Below are positions 6,401-6,495 of a stretch of DNA of 6,495 nt, one piece after another (within the stretch, counting starts at the first letter, position 1; each line of letters begins with the position of its first letter). This DNA is from Methanomicrobia archaeon (GTDB lineage: Archaea; Halobacteriota; Syntropharchaeia; Alkanophagales; Methanospirareceae): NCBI GenBank assembly GCA_016928455.1, contig JAFGKP010000086.1, forward strand, positions 1-6,495, given 5' to 3'. The position numbers and the translations under genes were made by a program. A model generated the notes under the pieces. That model had not been told where the DNA came from. It saw nothing but the letters and a program-made list of their open reading frames with translations, and did not search any database.

Positions 6401-6495
6401 TCATAATCGATTACGGGCACGTGGATGTGTATCATTACGAGCGCCGAATCAGTGAGCGTCAAATTGCCGCTCGTACTCGTGAGCGTCGCGGTAAA
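1..6495 (-). CDS. Giant modular surface protein, internal fragment (both ends outside window)
   Basis: One minus-strand frame is open across all 2,165 codons with no stop. Both the start codon and the stop codon lie outside the window, so signal peptide, cell anchor and promoter cannot be seen. The translation is a chain of beta-sandwich modules: Ig-like, choice-of-anchor-X-like, FN3, three 122-residue repeats, CARDB and CBM9-like. Cysteines are few (155, 158, 381, 487, 570, 798, 1429, 2040, 2097, 2125), while 32 N-X-S/T sequons are present; both fit an exported archaeal protein. No protease, VWA metal-site (DxSxS), lipase or haem (CxxCH) motif was found. By family knowledge such proteins act outside the membrane in adhesion, surface-layer structure or binding of polysaccharide; the exact role here is inferred. 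There is no frameshift or sign of decay: the modules follow each other in frame with short linkers. I do not recognise a named gene. Confidence 0.95.
466..693 (-). other. Ser/Thr/Pro-rich linker with CARDB-like opening strand, residues 1935-2010
   Basis: After the CARDB domain the sequence reads GAPLPDLTLGSEDIQLI (1935-1951), which resembles the first strand of a further CARDB domain. It then turns into a low-complexity Ser/Thr/Pro/Gln/Leu stretch, PAETTPTSSLQSQPLLAPGS (1953-1972), and a charged patch, QLSEAEKRSRSGLAP (1977-1991), with no continuing sandwich. The stretch probably gives a flexible and possibly O-glycosylated spacer before the CBM9-like domain. The sequon at N2005 lies just before the next domain. 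Confidence 0.5.
694..1035 (-). other. Domain: CARDB, residues 1821-1934
   Basis: A clear CARDB (cell-adhesion-related domain found in bacteria and archaea). VDLTLDPTDISFSDDAPELG (1822-1841) gives the 'DL-----I-FS---P--G' entry and QITITATVRNVGTAEAVDVV (1843-1862) the diagnostic 'I---ATV-N-GTA-A--V-V-F' strands. GAD and ASAGTETAQVNWTAVSG (1887-1903) supply the 'G--T--V-W--' strand, and YTIFVRIDPYETIVEANETN (1905-1924), followed by NQAYKQI, is the 'Y-I-V-IDP---I-E-NE-NN-A---I' ending. Sequons lie at N1897 and N1921. The domain is a surface-exposed Ig-like module linked to adhesion. Confidence 0.93.
1036..1395 (-). repeat. 122-residue repeat unit 3, residues 1701-1820
   Basis: Third tandem unit, opening F-R-G-N-F-S-E. 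The acidic loop DTDTDGKYEYLTIEADVEL (1711-1729) keeps D1711, D1713, D1715 and G1716. Then follow AAGTYNVTGRLEDGTGKVLA (1733-1752), DATVNVTFSGPILHG (1763-1777), and GIDGPYKLKDLLIYN (1779-1793), equivalent to 'RVDGPYNLSNLTLVD' of unit 2. It ends TSDYAATDFE (1809-1818) and passes directly into the CARDB domain, so unit 3 is slightly shorter at its end. A two-residue insertion (LAIDAAGTY) is visible against unit 2. Confidence 0.88.
1396..1761 (-). repeat. 122-residue repeat unit 2, residues 1579-1700
   Basis: Second tandem unit, opening F-A-D-S-F-S-D. The acidic loop DTDGDGQYDALIITVG (1589-1604) has the complete DxDxDG core (D1589, D1591, D1593, G1594). The strand IESAGDYIITGTLRDTTGRE (1607-1626) matches 'IE-PG-Y-L-G-L-D--G' in the other units. 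The central part, SNLSQAAANVSTVNLSLTFS (1631-1650), holds three sequons. The unit continues with RVDGPYNLSNLTLVDST (1658-1674), holding two more, and closes with TGAYTYTEFQKPAVA (1686-1700). It is the most sequon-dense unit. Confidence 0.9.
1762..2127 (-). repeat. 122-residue repeat unit 1, residues 1457-1578
   Basis: First of three tandem protein repeats. It opens F-T-G-V-Y-N-D and carries an acidic loop, DIDANGLYDYLTI (1467-1479), of the DxDxNG type likely to bind calcium. Next are VGVDIESPGFYYLVGDLEDV (1481-1500), the unit's most divergent part (NPLFRKHERLYYLTEGTQLL, 1503-1522), HGVNGTYTLTDLVLQDVQ (1534-1551), and the closing TGAYNYTDFEHPPAQ (1564-1578). The unit starts exactly 122 residues before unit 2. 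Sequons are N1462, N1537 and N1568. Confidence 0.9.
2140..2508 (-). other. Domain: unnamed beta-sandwich (lectin-like), residues 1330-1452
   Basis: The segment has the layout of a small jelly-roll module found after FN3 or Ig repeats in archaeal surface proteins. NVAVTDGALTLTGGSTNGYA (1350-1369) is the 'NV-V-DGALTL--G---GYA-S' strand pair. IQSWNNLYWLE (1379-1389), ITGMEISQDGSVWHSVSNGE (1395-1414) and SLDPALPLYYNCSIASDGVN (1418-1437) follow, and LYELLVIYTMNA (1441-1452) is the last strand. The 'I--S-DG--W--V-NG' and 'PLYY---I-SDG-N---L' signatures are recurrent in such modules. I recognise the pattern but no accepted family name. It contains C1429 and sequons N1428 and N1437. Confidence 0.5.
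2509..2808 (-). other. Domain: fibronectin type III, residues 1230-1329
   Basis: A canonical FN3 module. DPPSAPNGLTVS (1230-1241) is the entry, LNLTWTPNSEPDLAGYTIYR (1249-1268) gives the buried Trp and the 'D--GY-IYRS' strand, GGPYTKLNG (1273-1281) is the next strand, and ARIYYYVVSAVDVNQLES (1302-1319) gives the 'YYYVV-AVD--G-ES' strand. It ends in FSDEESGKP (1321-1329). Length (about 100 residues) and strand order fit the family. FN3 domains mediate protein-protein or polysaccharide contacts outside the cell. One sequon lies at N1250. Confidence 0.9.
2827..3081 (-). other. Domain: bacterial Ig-like (Big_9-type), residues 1139-1223
   Basis: The sequence shows the classic Big_9 pattern. The opening strand PVVYIDTPHDGATIGGVVDI (1139-1158) matches 'P-V-I--P-DGATV-G-V-I'. 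It is followed by ISAVDNSNTITSYEISIDGI (1160-1179), then AYSWNTFAADGTHTIRGQAT (1186-1205), matching '-YSW-T---DG-HTI-A-A-D', and EITVTVANI (1215-1223). Family members are extracellular spacer or adhesion modules. The acidic, proline-rich linker PDPSDTDPPSAP (1224-1235) joins it to the FN3 domain. There is no cysteine and no sequon. Confidence 0.8.
3088..3396 (-). other. Domain: choice-of-anchor-X-like module, residues 1034-1136
   Basis: The module begins DMDKTMYAPHETMTLEARLL (1035-1054), a strand-turn-strand with the usual 'Y-P-E---L-A-L' entry. Next are NATVIAGIQKPDGS (1062-1075) and the diagnostic acidic loop LIDDGNHSDYQANDGIYANT (1081-1100), corresponding to the 'L-DDG-H-D---NDGIY---' loop of choice-of-anchor-X domains. 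It closes with GAYWFNITASGTTG (1108-1121) and FVRAASLKRLV. The acidic loop (D1083, D1084, D1089, D1094) probably binds calcium, by analogy with the family. Sequons lie at N1062, N1086 and N1113. Confidence 0.7.
3397..3735 (-). other. Domain: post-VWA-type beta-sandwich, residues 921-1033
   Basis: The pattern matches the sandwich that usually follows VWA or hydrolase domains in surface proteins. A first strand, VDDAVEEVTFYINWDANVEN (929-948), corresponds to the 'V---V-EVTF-I-W' signature. Then come LSIEDPEGAVIDPE (953-966), a linker, RVVELYRVKKPLAGTWKMNV (991-1010), with the typical 'Y-V--P-AGTW-M-V' ending, and a last strand with LEYYMGVFADS (1018-1028). It has sequons at N948 and N1009 and leads directly into the choice-of-anchor-X-like module. 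That order (post-VWA sandwich, then anchor-X module) is common in archaeal and bacterial surface proteins. No VWA domain is visible upstream. Confidence 0.55.
3736..4512 (-). other. Unassigned central region, residues 662-920
   Basis: About 260 residues match no module I recognise. The region opens with a strongly hydrophobic stretch, SVLSLAFFLGKPLIGLFLG (679-697). Next comes an aromatic, charged part (WYIEVYNWDNKQDRYVIHSS, 731-750; TYYAEKQEKYYAVMP, 781-795), then GVKFFIEGGSWKLAQAGKDL (807-826) and ITVRGAKIVSKFVPTDTEI (847-865). The last part, WDYPSWDRVE and FGSRPKPAMNFNSIMNPNQK (901-920), is low in regular strands. Composition differs from the flanking Thr-rich modules: more Tyr, Trp, Lys and Gln, fewer Thr, and one sequon (N799). 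In related multi-domain surface proteins this place, just before a post-VWA-type sandwich, often carries the functional domain, but no MIDAS or hydrolase motif is visible here. Confidence 0.5.
4513..4929 (-). other. Domain: probable Ig-like module, residues 523-661
   Basis: A beta-rich segment follows the tandem pair. A proline-rich entry segment (DPYWDYTKPPKEVFSPRIP, 540-558) leads into FDVSFTLNKKAKVKYEVYSN (574-593). The turn KGDHTFSLLNVVAYGDADH (614-632) precedes YKIKLIAESVDG (634-645), and the module ends in SVTFTIKRK (653-661). The alternation of 'F-L----KVKYEVY' with 'G-HTF-L' and 'Y-IKLIAE--DG' is the pattern of archaeal and bacterial Ig-like modules that present extended strands. It contains C570 and no sequon. 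The family is not identified beyond the fold type. Confidence 0.45.
4930..5274 (-). other. Domain: second filamin-type Ig-like module, residues 408-522
   Basis: This module repeats the pattern of its upstream neighbour. It has a hydrophobic strand LILSINEPGDGK (408-419), then VRVTVTDDTGSEI (437-449), an acidic linker, and the signature GSGRFRCDWTPKYPGDYEIT (481-500), equivalent to the upstream 'GVYQGTWTPRKPGEPS'. The strand YEITVYAQD (497-505) completes the sandwich. The two modules differ in most positions, so any duplication is old. One sequon lies at N467. It most likely acts as a rigid spacer or adhesion module. Confidence 0.6.
5281..5595 (-). other. Domain: Ig-like (filamin/invasin-type) module, residues 301-405
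   Basis: The module shows the pattern of filamin- or invasin-type Ig-like repeats. It has a proline-bounded first strand, YPEVYIGKKITMQATAEPN (322-340), an acidic turn (SNGDGS, 348-353), the hallmark end-strand VSPGVYQGTWTPRKPGE (359-375), and a final strand CVITIRAKG (381-389). The 'G-Y-GTWTP--PG' signature describes the strand and turn before the last strand. The single cysteine, C381, has no obvious partner in the module. It precedes a second, similar module, forming a tandem pair. Confidence 0.6.
5626..6090 (-). other. Domain: His-rich module with CHHC motif, residues 136-290
   Basis: This module begins after the Ig-like domain and carries VKCHHCNNK (153-161), the only closely spaced cysteine pair in the visible protein. 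Histidines follow at 171, 197, 206, 234, 244, 247 and 252, which is dense for a protein of this kind. The segment LYVSINGHEVGSLINIIPEG (199-218) followed by YYKFEVDP and HQNGGHYLVSSDVEV (247-261) reads as a compact beta-sandwich. A helical-looking segment, SSQEEANQIAAANLPPG (275-291), leads to the next module. C155 and C158 could form a disulfide or, with the histidines, bind a metal ion. Covalent haem is unlikely because C158 is followed by Asn, not His. I do not recognise the family, and a binding role is only a possibility. Confidence 0.45.
6091..6495 (-). other. Domain: Ig-like/NEW3-like beta-sandwich, residues 1-135
   Basis: The first part of the visible protein alternates short hydrophobic strands with polar turns. 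It contains the stretch TFRLTNTGDPVTDLSISV (46-63), typical of Ig-like modules of the NEW3/COG1470 kind, in which a strand ending in 'TNTG' is followed by 'D-LSI-V'. A second signature is LAAGASLEFHVIPIL (82-96), the usual 'L-PG-S--F-V' strand. The module closes with ITFTVPEGK (127-135). Sequons lie at N11, N40 and N66. The opening strand may belong to an upstream module, because the window edge cuts the gene there. The fold is well supported by pattern; the family name is tentative. Its role is presumably structural spacing. Confidence 0.55.

Noticed and set aside
1..6495. Interpretation as a pseudogene or non-coding region because no long complete frame is reported
   Set aside because: The minus-strand frame is open over its entire length and its modules are intact and continuous.

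Overview
The whole 6,495-base window is the interior of one very large protein-coding gene on the minus strand. Reading the reverse complement from base 6495, one frame runs 2,165 codons to base 1 with no stop codon. Neither the start nor the stop of the gene lies inside the window, so the native protein is longer than 2,165 residues. Residue numbers below count from 1 at bases 6495-6493 to 2165 at bases 3-1. Plus-strand open frames are antisense shadows of this gene.

The protein is a modular, beta-rich extracytoplasmic protein. In N-to-C order it shows: an Ig-like module (1-135); a His-rich module with the only CxxC motif (136-290); two or three Ig-like modules (301-405, 408-522, 523-661); a central region I cannot assign (662-920); a beta-sandwich of the kind that follows VWA or hydrolase domains (921-1033); a choice-of-anchor-X-like module (1034-1136); a bacterial Ig-like module (1139-1223); a fibronectin type III domain (1230-1329); an unnamed beta-sandwich (1330-1452); three tandem 122-residue repeats with acidic DxDxDG-type loops (1457-1820); a CARDB domain (1821-1934); a Ser/Thr/Pro-rich linker (1935-2010); and a CBM9/DOMON-like domain (2011-2165) that runs off the window end.

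No catalytic motif was recognised, so adhesion, cell-surface architecture or ligand/carbohydrate binding is the most reasonable role. There are only 10 cysteines and 32 N-glycosylation sequons (N-X-S/T), most of them in the C-terminal third, as expected for an exported archaeal glycoprotein. The domain set (CARDB, CBM9-like, DxDxDG repeats, choice-of-anchor X), giant size, near-even base composition and mixed codon use suggest a euryarchaeon of the methanogen/ANME (anaerobic methane or alkane oxidiser) type. That is an inference from style: no taxonomic marker is present, and a bacterial origin with the same modules is not excluded.

The window holds no RNA gene, mobile element, CRISPR array, promoter, terminator or intergenic space that I can support.
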